Origin: Vibrio qingdaonensis
GTDB lineage: Bacteria; Pseudomonadota; Gammaproteobacteria; Enterobacterales; Vibrionaceae
Reading direction: 5' to 3'
DNA length: 64,000 bases
Assembly (NCBI RefSeq): GCF_026191675.1
Contig: NZ_JAKRRY010000027.1
Coordinates: 1 to 64,000, forward strand
In this document: positions 35,157 through 44,689 of the stretch, one piece after another
How the letters are laid out: each line of letters begins with the position of its first letter
Numbering within the stretch: position 1 is the stretch's first letter
Notes under the pieces: model-generated
Database searches by the model: none
The model's input: the letters and a program-made list of their open reading frames with translations, nothing else
What the model was told of the DNA's origin: nothing
Made by a program: the position numbers and the translations under genes

Positions 35157-35323
35157 ATTTTACCTCTTTATTTTCAGCAACATCAGACACGAGCTTTTGT
35201 CTTAATAGCCATGTCTTGTCGATTAGTACAATTCATCACATTTTACATGGCTATAATCAAACTGCGTAACAGTTTTTAAACAAATTCATTATCCCTGAAC
35301 GATAGACAGCTTTACATCCGTCG

Positions 35324-36217
35324 CTAAACGTTGAGTAGCTCACTAAAGTCTGCCTCACACACCCCTTTTACCGCAGGATGCTGAATCATTCTCTCAGCAA
35401 AAATGACATAGTATTCTTCTTTAAGATCATCGATATCACCAATATGTTGCAATGGGCGCCGATCGGAGATCTCGGACATGTACAAACTTGGTGCTAAAAA
35501 GATGACATCGTCTTTATACATAGAGAAAGCTTTCATCAAAGCGACATCATCAAACTCACCCAATATATTAGGCTGGATACCTTGGCGATCAAACCATTGA
35601 TGAATTTTCCGTCCCATCGATGTTCGACTACCTGGAATAAGAAGCTTTCTTTGCTCTAATATTTCAGGAAAGTGTCCACTCTCAACATGGCCGGAAGTAA
35701 AAAAGCTCATACGACTTTCTCCAAGCTTCTTACTAAACAGACCTGGGCTTTGACTGGAGTCAACGGGGCAGTCCGACAAAATCATATCGAGTTTATGTTG
35801 AGAAAGCTGCTCCAATAACATTTCATGAGTCGACTCAAAACACCTTAAGTGAATACTATTGTCATCAGGAATGGTGGTCATGAGTATTTTGCTCACTAAA
35901 CGTTTTGATAATGCGTCTGCGACACCGACATCAAAAAGAATATTTGAGCGCTGACTATAATTGACAATATCGAGCATTTCATAACTCAAGCCAAACATAC
36001 GATCCGCGTATTTATAAACAAGTTGACCTAACTCTGTCGGTTCAACGCTTCTTCCGTTGCGCTTCGTTAACTTACCATCCATTCTCTCTTCTAGTGCTTT
36101 AATCTGCCCAGTGACGGTTTGAGGCGTTAAAAATAGAGCATCTGCCGCCTTAGTTACCGACCCTTGTTTACACACCATCCAAAAATAGTACACGTGGTTA
36201 TAGTTTAAATGTGACAT
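35324..36217 (-). CDS. nhaR: LysR-family activator NhaR
   Basis: NhaR is a sodium-responsive LysR regulator that in E. coli activates nhaA and osmC. The 297-residue protein starts SHLNYNHVYYFWMVCKQGSVTKAADALF, the typical NhaR N-terminus with the LysR HTH (about 20-60), followed by a substrate-binding domain. No nhaA is adjacent. The divergent neighbour is the Na+/phosphate cotransporter gene nptA. Confidence 0.92.
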   Translation of the reverse strand: MSHLNYNHVYYFWMVCKQGSVTKAADALFLTPQTVTGQIKALEERMDGKLTKRNGRSVEPTELGQLVYKYADRMFGLSYEMLDIVNYSQRSNILFDVGVADALSKRLVSKILMTTIPDDNSIHLRCFESTHEMLLEQLSQHKLDMILSDCPVDSSQSPGLFSKKLGESRMSFFTSGHVESGHFPEILEQRKLLIPGSRTSMGRKIHQWFDRQGIQPNILGEFDDVALMKAFSMYKDDVIFLAPSLYMSEISDRRPLQHIGDIDDLKEEYYVIFAERMIQHPAVKGVCEADFSELLNV

Positions 36218-36619
36218 GACTTACCGCCTTAAAATTCTCCCCACCTTTATAACAAAATCTCCCGACCCCATCAATTATCGACAAAACCGAAACAAACGGC
36301 CATATAATTCGCTTTTTACGAAATTAACACTGTCACAGCTGTAATATTACTATCGGTAAAAAACGATAAAATCGAATTTACTCATTAAAAAACGTCTATT
36401 TATCTATTTTTCTCAACATCAACTCAATCATATAAAATTAAATAAAATCAAAAGGTTACAATTGAATATTGAGAATTATAGGTTTTAATTACAACAAATA
36501 TCGCAGTAATTGATGAACGACATAATATCGTCATATTACTGTCATAATTCAGATCTACTATCGCTGCAGATTCAACAACAGACCTACAACAAACTTATTA
36601 AGGTCACACGGAGAAAACT
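36218..36619. promoter_or_regulatory. nhaR / nptA intergenic region with a Pho box
   Basis: This is 402 bp of A/T-rich DNA without a gene. Near nptA lie three half-sites in 11-bp register: GACAT (36519-36523), GTCAT (36530-36534) and GTCAT (36541-36545). The last two read TCGTCATATTACTGTCATAA, close to the PhoB box of two 11-bp CTGTCAT repeats. A -10-like TACTAT (36556-36561) follows. PhoB control would make sense for a phosphate cotransporter. Nothing else definite is seen in 36218-36518. Confidence 0.6.
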
Positions 36620-37768
36620 ATGATTAACCAAGCAACGACAGCTGCGACACCTACGTCGAATTCGACACGTTGGCTACGCTGGGCTAACTTGGCATTCATG
36701 CTGTATTTACTACTTCTTGCTGTATCTATGGTAGGCAGTGGATTTAAGATTGCTACTGGTGAACAGGCTAAAGTCTTGTTTGAGTTTGCATCTCATCCTA
36801 TTGCTGGGTTAATGATCGGTCTCGTCGCTACGGCTTTGATCCAGTCATCAAGTACCGTCACTTCAATCATTGTTGGTCTTGTTGCGGGCGGACTTCCTGT
36901 CACCGTTGCTATTCCGATGATCATGGGTGCAAACATTGGCACAACAGTAACCAATACATTGGTTAGCCTTGGTCACGTACGTTGTAATACTGAATTTAAA
37001 CGTGCCTTTGCAAGTGCCACCATCCATGATTTCTTTAATCTATTAGCCGTCCTTATTTTCTTACCGCTAGAAATGATGTTTGGCATTTTTGAAAAAGTAT
37101 CTCACTGGCTAGTTTCACCAATGCTTTCTACTGGTGATGTCAGCATGGGCGGTTTGAACTTTATCAAACCAATCACAAAGCCTGTCGTGTCAGCTATCCA
37201 AGACCCATTAATGCAATTTGGCAACGTGACAGGTGGTGTTCTACTGATTGTTCTTGGTATCGCAACCATCTTTATCGCTATTACCGTAATGGGTAAACTA
37301 ATGAAGAGCCTGATGGTAGGTCGTGCTCGTGAAATCTTAAAGAATGCAATTGGCCGTGGCCCTATCCACGGTATTGTTTCTGGCTCTATCGTAACGGTCT
37401 TGGTTCAGTCTTCTTCCACAACAACAAGTTTAATGGTTCCACTTGTTGGTACTGGTACCTTGAAAGTACGTGATGTCTACCCATTTACATTGGGTGCAAA
37501 TATCGGCACATGTATCACAGGTCTACTTGCTGCGACGGCTGTTTCTGGAGAATACGCAATTTTTGCTCTTCAGATTGCCCTAGTTCACTTAGTCTTTAAC
37601 GTATTCTCAACCATCTTTATCTTTGGTATTCCATTTTTAAGAGAGCTGCCAATTAAAGGAGCAGACTACCTCTCAGACATGGCGATCAAAAACAAGGCTG
37701 TGGTCGCAGGGTACCTTGCATCTATCTTTGTTGTGATTCCGGGTACTATCCTCGCACTGACGGCATAG
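36620..37768 (+). CDS. nptA: Na+/phosphate cotransporter NptA
   Basis: This is an inner-membrane Na+-dependent phosphate importer of the PNaS family (related to mammalian NaPi-II). The 382-residue protein contains the inverted-repeat signatures QSSSTVTSIIVGLVAGG and QSSSTTTSLMVPLVGTG, each followed by a GANIGT motif, so both Na+/Pi-binding halves are intact. It has eight or more transmembrane segments. It is preceded by a Pho-box-like site and divergent from nhaR. V. cholerae has an NptA at the same position. Confidence 0.92.
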   Translation: MINQATTAATPTSNSTRWLRWANLAFMLYLLLLAVSMVGSGFKIATGEQAKVLFEFASHPIAGLMIGLVATALIQSSSTVTSIIVGLVAGGLPVTVAIPMIMGANIGTTVTNTLVSLGHVRCNTEFKRAFASATIHDFFNLLAVLIFLPLEMMFGIFEKVSHWLVSPMLSTGDVSMGGLNFIKPITKPVVSAIQDPLMQFGNVTGGVLLIVLGIATIFIAITVMGKLMKSLMVGRAREILKNAIGRGPIHGIVSGSIVTVLVQSSSTTTSLMVPLVGTGTLKVRDVYPFTLGANIGTCITGLLAATAVSGEYAIFALQIALVHLVFNVFSTIFIFGIPFLRELPIKGADYLSDMAIKNKAVVAGYLASIFVVIPGTILALTA

Positions 37769-37807
37769 ACGTAACGTAATCGACTCAACGCGATAAAGAA
37801 TAGAACA

Positions 37808-37837
37808 AACCCCAACTCATAATGAGTTGGGGTTTTT
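37808..37837 (+). terminator. nptA terminator
   Basis: The stem ACCCCAACTCAT/ATGAGTTGGGGT is followed by T residues, 39 bp after the nptA stop. Confidence 0.9.
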
Positions 37838-37867
37838 CGTTATGCGTTACGATGAAAGTAGTAAGGA

Positions 37868-38440
37868 TCAGTAGTCATCATAATCATAGGCATCGTATGC
37901 GTCATAGTGTTCAATTAAGTCCACTTCATCCACATAGTCCCAGTAATAACTACGGTCATAGTAATAATCATAATAGGGATCGCCGACATAATAAGTTTTA
38001 ATGCGCTTATCATTCGACCATAAATAATAATTAGACGCATTAAGTACTGGTGCTTGCAACTCTTGCTGACCAACCTTAATCGTCTCGCTTGGCTCGATGA
38101 CACCGACAAATGTCATCGCTTTTCCTTGCATAAACACCGCAGGGTCTAAAAATCGTTCCACCTTAACGACAAAACGCGAAGAGCCTTGCTGTGTTTCATC
38201 TGGTCTTCCTTTGTCATCGAGTTCAAATTGGCTGATTTCTACTACACTTGAACCCGCTGTCGGGTTGCTGACTTTCGCAATAACCCCTCCCCATCTGGCT
38301 GGCTGACCAACGACACTATTTCCATCACTCACTGCCGTTTTATAGGCCACTAATTGCTTTTCATCCGCGACTTTTATTTCCGAGGGCGCACTACTGCAAC
38401 CCGCTAACACCACCAATAATACAAGCCCAAACCATCGCAT
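37868..38440 (-). CDS. Slp-family outer-membrane lipoprotein with a Tyr/Asp-rich tail
   Basis: This is a predicted lipoprotein of 190 residues. The signal peptide MRWFGLVLLVVLAGC has lipobox LAGC, and the Slp-family domain (about 20-150) includes WGGVIAKV and the MTFVGVIE segment. The last 40 or so residues are extraordinarily rich in Tyr and Asp (YYDYYYDRSYYWDY and similar). Slp proteins are starvation- or stationary-phase-induced in E. coli. The start at 38440 has AAGGAG at good spacing; the longer ORF to 38485 lacks one. The tail is unusual and its role unknown. Confidence 0.8.
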   Translation of the reverse strand: MRWFGLVLLVVLAGCSSAPSEIKVADEKQLVAYKTAVSDGNSVVGQPARWGGVIAKVSNPTAGSSVVEISQFELDDKGRPDETQQGSSRFVVKVERFLDPAVFMQGKAMTFVGVIEPSETIKVGQQELQAPVLNASNYYLWSNDKRIKTYYVGDPYYDYYYDRSYYWDYVDEVDLIEHYDAYDAYDYDDY

Positions 38441-38700
38441 AATATGCTCCTTTGCAAACGCCTCTTTTACTATTATGAGCGACACAGACCGTTGCTCGCA
38501 AGGTGAAGGGGCTATTCAGCCTATTAATGTCTCAGCCCCAAAACGCCGACAGTGATGCGAGCACCCGATACAAGCAAGCGAATTATCACCAACAGCAATA
38601 AACACACACGATGCTGACTAAACGTTTACCTGCGATGGGTTATGTTTTTCTCAGCGGTTATTTACCCTACCTCAAAGTCCAATAACAATGTGAATTCCTT

Positions 38701-39021
38701 ATGAAAATCAAAACACTTCTTCTTATCGCGATGTTGAGCTCGCCTTCTTATGCCTATTACTGTGATCAAACCTCTGATGGTGCTATCGACGGCGCGGTTG
38801 ATGGCGCGATTACTGGTGCTGTCGTCGGGGGTATCGTAGATGGTAGTTCAGGCGCAGCAGCAGGTGCTGCTATTGGTGGTGGTGCAGGTGCAGTAGGCGG
38901 CGCTATCGACGGTGCTTACGATGAAGAGGCCTGTGAAGTAGTCGGCGACGTCGTGGAAGAAGATGTGATTGAGGAAGAGATAGTCGAAGAAGAAATCATC
39001 GAAGACGAATACTACGACTAG
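38701..39021 (+). CDS. Small secreted glycine-zipper protein with an acidic tail (unknown function)
   Basis: This 106-residue product has a cleavable signal peptide (MKIKTLLLIAMLSSPSYAYY). A Gly/Ala-rich zipper of about 50 residues (GAVVGGIVDGSSGAAAGAAI) follows, with repeated DGAxDGA units. The C-terminal tail is almost all Glu, Asp, Ile and Val (EEDVIEEEIVEEEIIEDE). It has two cysteines. I do not recognise it beyond the glycine-zipper class. The Shine-Dalgarno is weak. It is divergent from the Slp-like gene, which also ends in an acidic tail. Confidence 0.6.
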   Translation: MKIKTLLLIAMLSSPSYAYYCDQTSDGAIDGAVDGAITGAVVGGIVDGSSGAAAGAAIGGGAGAVGGAIDGAYDEEACEVVGDVVEEDVIEEEIVEEEIIEDEYYD

Positions 39022-39120
39022 CTGTTACCTATGTAACTAAAGTAACCTTGCGTTTGTTACTGACTGAAATGAATAAATTATTTTACACTCCCTACTAATC
39101 AAAACGGGAGTATGGTCATA

Positions 39121-39861
39121 ATGAAAAAGATTGCTTTAGTTACTGGTGCTTATCAAGGTCTCGGACTCGCCACCTCAGCTCTACTCATGGAACAAGATTA
39201 CCATGTCATTATGGCCGATGTGCAATCTTGTAGCACACTTGCCAATCAGTTTCGACGACAAGGCTACTCTGCTTCACATTTAAAACTCGACCTTGCCATG
39301 TCATCAATCTTTCCCGCTATCGCTAACCTAATTGATGAACAATTTGGTCAGTTGGATGTCTTGATCAACAATGCCGCTATCTTAGTGGATATGGGCAGCC
39401 ACCCTTCCCAGCTTGATGAAGATACATACCGCAGAGTGCTTGAAATCAACCAAATTGGCCCTTTCTTATTAACAAAAGCACTGACACCTCTTTTGAAGAA
39501 AGCAAAACACGCACGTATTGTGAACGTCTCAAGCCAAGTTGGTCAGCTCGCGCAACTTTCGGATATGAACTCCCCCTTGAAAGAGGACATTTGCGCCGCC
39601 TACCAAGCTTCCAAAGTAGGCATTAATGCCAACACCGTGCTGTTTGCTAAAGAGTTAGAGTCGCATGGCATTAAAGTCAACTCCTGCTGTCCAGGTTGGG
39701 TTGACTCAGCAATGAATAGCGATGACTTGCCTGACTACGGTGATAATGCACGACCAAAGACACCACGAGAAGGCGCAGATACCGCCGTTTGGTTAGCGAC
39801 ACTCAACGAAGATGGCCCAACGGCAGGATTCTTTACCGATCGAACTCGTATTGATTGGTAG
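39121..39861 (+). CDS. SDR-family oxidoreductase
   Basis: This is a short-chain dehydrogenase/reductase of 246 residues. It has the Rossmann motif TGAYQGLG, the INNAAI motif, catalytic Ser in VNVSSQVG and YQASK (Tyr and Lys), then CCPGWVDSAM. It is related to the carbonyl reductase type (SDR with the extended helix after the NNA motif). The substrate is unknown. ATG 39121 is favoured over 39112 because GGGAG then lies about 10 nt upstream rather than touching the start. Confidence 0.85.
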   Translation: MKKIALVTGAYQGLGLATSALLMEQDYHVIMADVQSCSTLANQFRRQGYSASHLKLDLAMSSIFPAIANLIDEQFGQLDVLINNAAILVDMGSHPSQLDEDTYRRVLEINQIGPFLLTKALTPLLKKAKHARIVNVSSQVGQLAQLSDMNSPLKEDICAAYQASKVGINANTVLFAKELESHGIKVNSCCPGWVDSAMNSDDLPDYGDNARPKTPREGADTAVWLATLNEDGPTAGFFTDRTRIDW

Positions 39862-39881
39862 CCTCTCCGTTAGCACCATAT

Positions 39882-39914
39882 AAAAATGGCCGAGCAATGC
39901 TCGGCCATTTTTAT
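39882..39914. terminator. Bidirectional terminator between the SDR gene and thyA
   Basis: The stem AAAATGGCCGAGCA/TGCTCGGCCATTTT lies between convergent genes and touches the thyA stop. Confidence 0.9.
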
Positions 39915-40765
39915 TACACTGAAAACGGATATTTTATTGGATCGTGACACTGATAATCACGCACCTCAAAGTCATCAATTGTCACCCACGTTTCCAAATC
40001 TTTTAGCGATTTGATCTTTGGATTGATATGGAATGTTGCGGGTGACAGCGGTTCCCGCGTCAGTTGCACATCACGCATGAGCTCAAGTTGGTCTTCATAA
40101 ATATGCCCATTGACGATTTTATGATAAGCCTTACCGGGTTTCTTACCAGTGATCTGCGCCATGATGGCCAAAAAGACATAGACTTGCACCATGTTAAAAT
40201 TCAGCCCCAGCGGTACATCACATGAACGCTGCGTGCTATTTAAATGCAAAGTATCACCAAGCAATGAAAAGTGGTGGCTGTACATGCACGGGCGTAAACA
40301 GCCCATGTGGAATTCACCTGGATTATAAAAATTTAAGATTTCACCACGATCATCAACACCACGCGTTAAATCATCCACAATTTTGCCAAGTTGGTCGATA
40401 TGCCCCCCATCGGGTTTCGCCCAAGCGCGCCCTTGAACACCATACACACGTCCCATATCGTCTTCACCTTTACGATATGAATTGTTCAACCAAGCTTCAT
40501 TAAGGTTCGCGTTTGCGTCCCAAGTTTTTGTGCCAAGTTTGCGAAAATCCTCCGCATTATCATAGCCACGAATATAACCAAGCAATTCAGCAACCGCAGA
40601 CTTCCAGAAACTTTTACGCGTCGTCACTAAAGGAAACGCATTGCCCGCGACATCATAAGTAAGATCTGCGTTGATAACGGTTAAACAGCGCTTCCCTGTT
40701 CGTTCATTTTCAACCCAAACGCCTTCATCAACAATACGCTGACATAAATCCAAATACTGCTTCAT
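39914..40765 (-). CDS. thyA: Thymidylate synthase ThyA
   Basis: ThyA methylates dUMP to dTMP using methylenetetrahydrofolate. The 283-residue protein has the catalytic Cys in GCLRPCMYSH and the conserved RSCDVPLGLNFN motif. The His in the residue after the catalytic Pro-Cys and the 283-residue length mark the subgroup typical of vibrios rather than the 264-residue E. coli form. It follows lgt by 11 nt. Confidence 0.95.
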   Translation of the reverse strand: MKQYLDLCQRIVDEGVWVENERTGKRCLTVINADLTYDVAGNAFPLVTTRKSFWKSAVAELLGYIRGYDNAEDFRKLGTKTWDANANLNEAWLNNSYRKGEDDMGRVYGVQGRAWAKPDGGHIDQLGKIVDDLTRGVDDRGEILNFYNPGEFHMGCLRPCMYSHHFSLLGDTLHLNSTQRSCDVPLGLNFNMVQVYVFLAIMAQITGKKPGKAYHKIVNGHIYEDQLELMRDVQLTREPLSPATFHINPKIKSLKDLETWVTIDDFEVRDYQCHDPIKYPFSV

Positions 40766-40776
40766 AACAATTCCTA

Positions 40777-41592
40777 CTACTTTGCTGCGTTATGTGTCGT
40801 GTTGCTATTGACCTTGTAGGCCCATGCCACCATCAAGGCACCTAAGATAACCATCGGCAATGATAAGATCTGCCCCATTGAAATGAAGCCGCCAAATAGG
40901 CCTAAATGCGCATCAGGTTCACGGACGTATTCAATAAGGAACCGGAAACAACCGTAGCCTAACAAGAACAAGCCAGATACCGCACCCTCAGGGCGTGGTC
41001 TTTTAATAAACCAATTAAGAATAAGGAACAGTACCACGCCTTCTAACGCGAACTCATATAGCTGAGAAGGGTGTCTTGGAAGCGGGCCGCCATTAGGGAA
41101 TACGATCGCCCACGGCACATCTGTTACGCGCCCCCAAAGTTCACTGTTCATGAAGTTACCAATACGCCCCATCCCTAAACCAAACGGGACAAGCGGCGCA
41201 ATAAAATCAGCGACATTGAAGAATGTACGACCATTCTTACGGGCATACCACAGCATGGCAGTAATCACACCAAGTAGCCCACCATGGAAAGACATACCGC
41301 CAGTCCAGACTTTAAATAGGTATAATGGATCTTGTATTAAGGTATCAAATCCATAAAACAATACGTAACCAACTCGACCGCCAATCACCACCCCTAAGAA
41401 ACCAGCGAACAGTAAATCGGACACCTGCTCACGAGTCCAGCCAGAACCGGGCTTATCTGCACGCCTATTCGCTAACCACATCGCGAAAGCAAAACCAACT
41501 AAATACATCAAGCCATACCAGCGAACTGAAATAGGGCCAATCTCGAATAAAACGGGGTCAATACTAGGAAATTCAATAAATCCCTGAGACAT
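40777..41592 (-). CDS. lgt: Phosphatidylglycerol-prolipoprotein diacylglyceryl transferase Lgt
   Basis: Lgt performs the first step of lipoprotein maturation, attaching diacylglycerol to the lipobox Cys. The 271-residue inner-membrane protein has seven transmembrane helices and the Lgt signature GRIGNFMNSELWGR. Other catalytic segments are RWYGLMYLVGF and HPSQLYE. It lies in the rppH-ptsP-TSUP-lgt-thyA run, near-identical to E. coli apart from the TSUP gene. Confidence 0.96.
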   Translation of the reverse strand: MSQGFIEFPSIDPVLFEIGPISVRWYGLMYLVGFAFAMWLANRRADKPGSGWTREQVSDLLFAGFLGVVIGGRVGYVLFYGFDTLIQDPLYLFKVWTGGMSFHGGLLGVITAMLWYARKNGRTFFNVADFIAPLVPFGLGMGRIGNFMNSELWGRVTDVPWAIVFPNGGPLPRHPSQLYEFALEGVVLFLILNWFIKRPRPEGAVSGLFLLGYGCFRFLIEYVREPDAHLGLFGGFISMGQILSLPMVILGALMVAWAYKVNSNTTHNAAK

Positions 41593-41624
41593 AAACTGCT
41601 CTCTTAACGTTTGGGTAATAAAGG

Positions 41625-42416
41625 CTAAAACATCATTGAAAATGATACGAATACTAAGAAGACCGCGAAAATCTTTTTAAGTTTCGGAGTTGGCATTGTT
41701 GTGGCCAACTTAGCGCCAAATCGCGTCGTCAGCATCGAGGTTATCGCAATCGCTAACAATGCTGGAACATACACATAACCAAGGCTATATTCTGGTAACC
41801 CATCAGCCTTAGTGCCATGGAAGATGAAGCCTATCATACCTGAGATCGCAATCACACAACCACACACAGAGGACGAACCAACGGCTCGGCGCATTTCTAC
41901 ACCATGCTTACTTAAAAACGGCACCGACATCGAACCACCACCAATGCCAGCTAGGCTTGACACCATGCCAATTATTGCGCCATAACAACTTGTTGCGCCA
42001 GGGGAAGGCAGTGGACGCGAGGATGAGGAAGAGATAGATAAAATCATCTGTATCGCTAACGCCAGTACAATCAACGCGAAGAGTTTAGGTAGGTATTGAA
42101 ACGGAATCCAATCTGCGACAAATGAGCCAATCAGACCGCCGACAATAACACCTGGTAATAACCACTTGATGACGAAAATATCCACATTGCCGAGCTTAAG
42201 ATGATTCAGAGCAGATGAGCCAGACGTAATAATGATGGACGCCAGTGACGTCGCCAACGCGATTTGCATCACCAACTCAGCAGAAATACCGAACATCGGC
42301 AATAGATAAGCCAATGCTGGCACTACGATTAAACCACCGCCGATACCCAGCAAACCAGACATCGTACCAACGACCGCTCCTAAAATGAGCAGTATAAAAA
42401 GAAGTTCAAAGTTCAT
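41625..42416 (-). CDS. TSUP-family (TauE/SafE) membrane transporter
   Basis: This is a 263-residue inner-membrane protein of the TSUP family, whose members export sulfite, sulfonates or related anions. It carries two inverted halves with the family motif GxxGIGGG: MSGLLGIGGGLIVVPAL near the N-terminus and VSSLAGIGGGSMSVPFL mid-way. The substrate cannot be told from sequence. It is 32 nt upstream of lgt and 21 nt downstream of ptsP in the same operon. Confidence 0.85.
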   Translation of the reverse strand: MNFELLFILLILGAVVGTMSGLLGIGGGLIVVPALAYLLPMFGISAELVMQIALATSLASIIITSGSSALNHLKLGNVDIFVIKWLLPGVIVGGLIGSFVADWIPFQYLPKLFALIVLALAIQMILSISSSSSRPLPSPGATSCYGAIIGMVSSLAGIGGGSMSVPFLSKHGVEMRRAVGSSSVCGCVIAISGMIGFIFHGTKADGLPEYSLGYVYVPALLAIAITSMLTTRFGAKLATTMPTPKLKKIFAVFLVFVSFSMMF

Positions 42417-42437
42417 AATTTTTCCAACAGGCGGGCA

Positions 42438-44687
42438 CTAAGATTTACCGGCACGAATAAAGCCAGCTAAACCTTTTTCCTCAAAATAGTCACGCATCTG
42501 ATTATAAATCGCATCGCCATAAGGTTGCAGTAATGCTTGGCTGGCTAAGTGTTGCAATTCTTCCATTGTGGTTTGTCGAAGAAGGTACTTCACTTTCGCA
42601 ACATTCGAGGTATTCATGCTCAAGGTGTCATAGCCTAAACCAACCAACAATAAGGCGCCTATCGGGTCACCGGCCAATTCTCCACAGATACAAACGGGCA
42701 ATTGGTAAGACTGACATGTTTGAAAAATATGCTTCATCGCAGCTAACACCGATGGATGCAATGTCTCATAGATATCAGCGACTTGTGCATTATTTCGATC
42801 AACTGCCAGCAAATATTGTGTTAAGTCATTGGTTCCCACAGAAACAAAATCGACTTTTTCCGCCATAAATGGCAGTAAATAAAGCATGGACGGAACTTCA
42901 ATCATCACACCAATCTGCGGTGGAACAATATCATGTTGCAATTGTGCAACTTCATCATAAGCTTGATTGATCAGCGTAATCGCACCATCAAGTTCCTGCA
43001 CCGAAGAAACCATTGGCAACAAAATACTTAAATTATCGAGCCCTTGACTCGCTCTTAGCATCGCTCTCAGTTGAATAAGAAAAATATCCGGATGATCAAG
43101 AGTAAATCGAATGCCGCGCCATCCTAGGAATGGATTATCCTCTTCAATCGGTAAGTACGGCAACGCCTTATCCCCGCCAATATCCAGCGTTCGCATCACA
43201 ACACGCTTGGTTGGGTAAGCCTGCAATACCGCACGATATTGCTGCACCTGCTCTTCCTCTGAGGGGAATTGCTGCTGTAGTAGGAAGGAAATCTCGGTTC
43301 GATAAAGCCCGACACCGTCTACCCCTTTATTCAATGAAATACTGGTATCTGCGCTTAATCCAGCATTGAGCAGCACCTGAATACGTTGACCATCTTTCGT
43401 TGCCGCATTCAGATCAAGTGTCTGCTCAACCATGTGAGACAGCTCACTCTCTTCCGTCACCAGTTCACGATATTCGGTTAATAGCTCTGTGGTTGGATCC
43501 GGAAATATCTCACCGCTATAACCATCAACAATAGACAGCTTGCCACTCAATAACTCAGGGTTGATACTCACGCCCATGACAGCAGGTATACCCATCGCTC
43601 GGGACAAAATGGCCGCATGGGAGTTCGCCGCCCCTTCAAGCGACACAACCGCAAGCAGCTTATCTTTTGGCACTGACGCTAAAATGGATGCCGTCAACTC
43701 TCTAACCACCAAAATGATCGGGTCAGAAAATTCGTGTATGGGCTGCTCTGAATTGTGGAGGAAAAACAATAATCGCTGACCGAGCTCTCGTACATCTTGT
43801 GCTCGTTCACGAAGATAAATGTCCGACATTTTGGCAAAGCGATTCGCATAACTCTCAACCACTTGACGAAGTGCCCAATCAGCCCTATCCCCTTTTGCTA
43901 TCTGCATTTTTAGATCTTTTCGCAACATCGGATCGTTCAGTAAATGCGTAAAAAGATCAAATATTGCTAGTGCGTCTTTGTTGAGCTCAAGATCCAACTT
44001 CTTACGCATTCGCTTAAAGTCCGCCAGCGCGTGATCAATAGCAAGCGAAAGGAGTTCTTGTTCACGATTGATATCGAGCGCAGAGGCAGGAAACACATCA
44101 CTCAGTTCTGGCTGTGTGTTATCCCACCACATGGGACCAATGGCAACACCAGAGGACGCTGCAATTCCCTTAATCACCGTTAGTTGATTATCATCGAAAA
44201 AACTCAACCCTTGTGATTTAGCGTGAGCAATAAGCACTGCGACTTGCGCAGCAAGTGTCACTAAGAATGACTCTTCCGTTTCACTAAATTGGCGAGATTG
44301 TTTTTGCTGGATAACAAGCACCCCAAGCACCTGCTTGCGATGAATAATAGGGGTACCTAAAAAGGCATTGTAGGTATCTTCCCCCAACTGAGGGAAAAAT
44401 TTAAATGCGGAATGCTTCGCCGCTTGTGCGATATTGATTGGTTCAGCTGTGCGCTTTACTAACCCTACCAAGCCCTCATTAAAGTTGATATGGATAGTAT
44501 CACCTTGAAATGTCAGGCCTTGGGTCGCCATCAGTTCTAAGCGCTGCTGCTGCTCATTAGCCAGATAAATTGTGCAGCACTCCGTATGCATGGCTGCACA
44601 AGTTTGTCTAACTAAAATCTCGAGGGCCACATGCACGTTATCTTCTTTTGATACGTGCTCAACTATTTCCCTTAGTTGCGAAAGCAT
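42438..44687 (-). CDS. ptsP: Phosphoenolpyruvate-protein phosphotransferase PtsP (EI-Ntr)
   Basis: PtsP starts the nitrogen-related PTS relay, passing phosphate from PEP to NPr and then EIIA-Ntr. The 749-residue protein has an N-terminal GAF domain (about 1-155), which binds glutamine or alpha-ketoglutarate in homologues. The Enzyme I core has the phospho-His in GAANSHAAILSRAMG and PEP-binding segments GLYRTEISFL and CGELAGDP. Its ATG comes 2 nt after the rppH stop, with the ribosome-binding site inside rppH. Confidence 0.95.
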   Translation of the reverse strand: MLSQLREIVEHVSKEDNVHVALEILVRQTCAAMHTECCTIYLANEQQQRLELMATQGLTFQGDTIHINFNEGLVGLVKRTAEPINIAQAAKHSAFKFFPQLGEDTYNAFLGTPIIHRKQVLGVLVIQQKQSRQFSETEESFLVTLAAQVAVLIAHAKSQGLSFFDDNQLTVIKGIAASSGVAIGPMWWDNTQPELSDVFPASALDINREQELLSLAIDHALADFKRMRKKLDLELNKDALAIFDLFTHLLNDPMLRKDLKMQIAKGDRADWALRQVVESYANRFAKMSDIYLRERAQDVRELGQRLLFFLHNSEQPIHEFSDPIILVVRELTASILASVPKDKLLAVVSLEGAANSHAAILSRAMGIPAVMGVSINPELLSGKLSIVDGYSGEIFPDPTTELLTEYRELVTEESELSHMVEQTLDLNAATKDGQRIQVLLNAGLSADTSISLNKGVDGVGLYRTEISFLLQQQFPSEEEQVQQYRAVLQAYPTKRVVMRTLDIGGDKALPYLPIEEDNPFLGWRGIRFTLDHPDIFLIQLRAMLRASQGLDNLSILLPMVSSVQELDGAITLINQAYDEVAQLQHDIVPPQIGVMIEVPSMLYLLPFMAEKVDFVSVGTNDLTQYLLAVDRNNAQVADIYETLHPSVLAAMKHIFQTCQSYQLPVCICGELAGDPIGALLLVGLGYDTLSMNTSNVAKVKYLLRQTTMEELQHLASQALLQPYGDAIYNQMRDYFEEKGLAGFIRAGKS

Positions 44688-44689
44688 AC

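Noticed and set aside
34805..35269. 154-residue ORF on the plus strand over hlyU
   Set aside because: It is antisense to the clearly recognisable hlyU and shows no family features.
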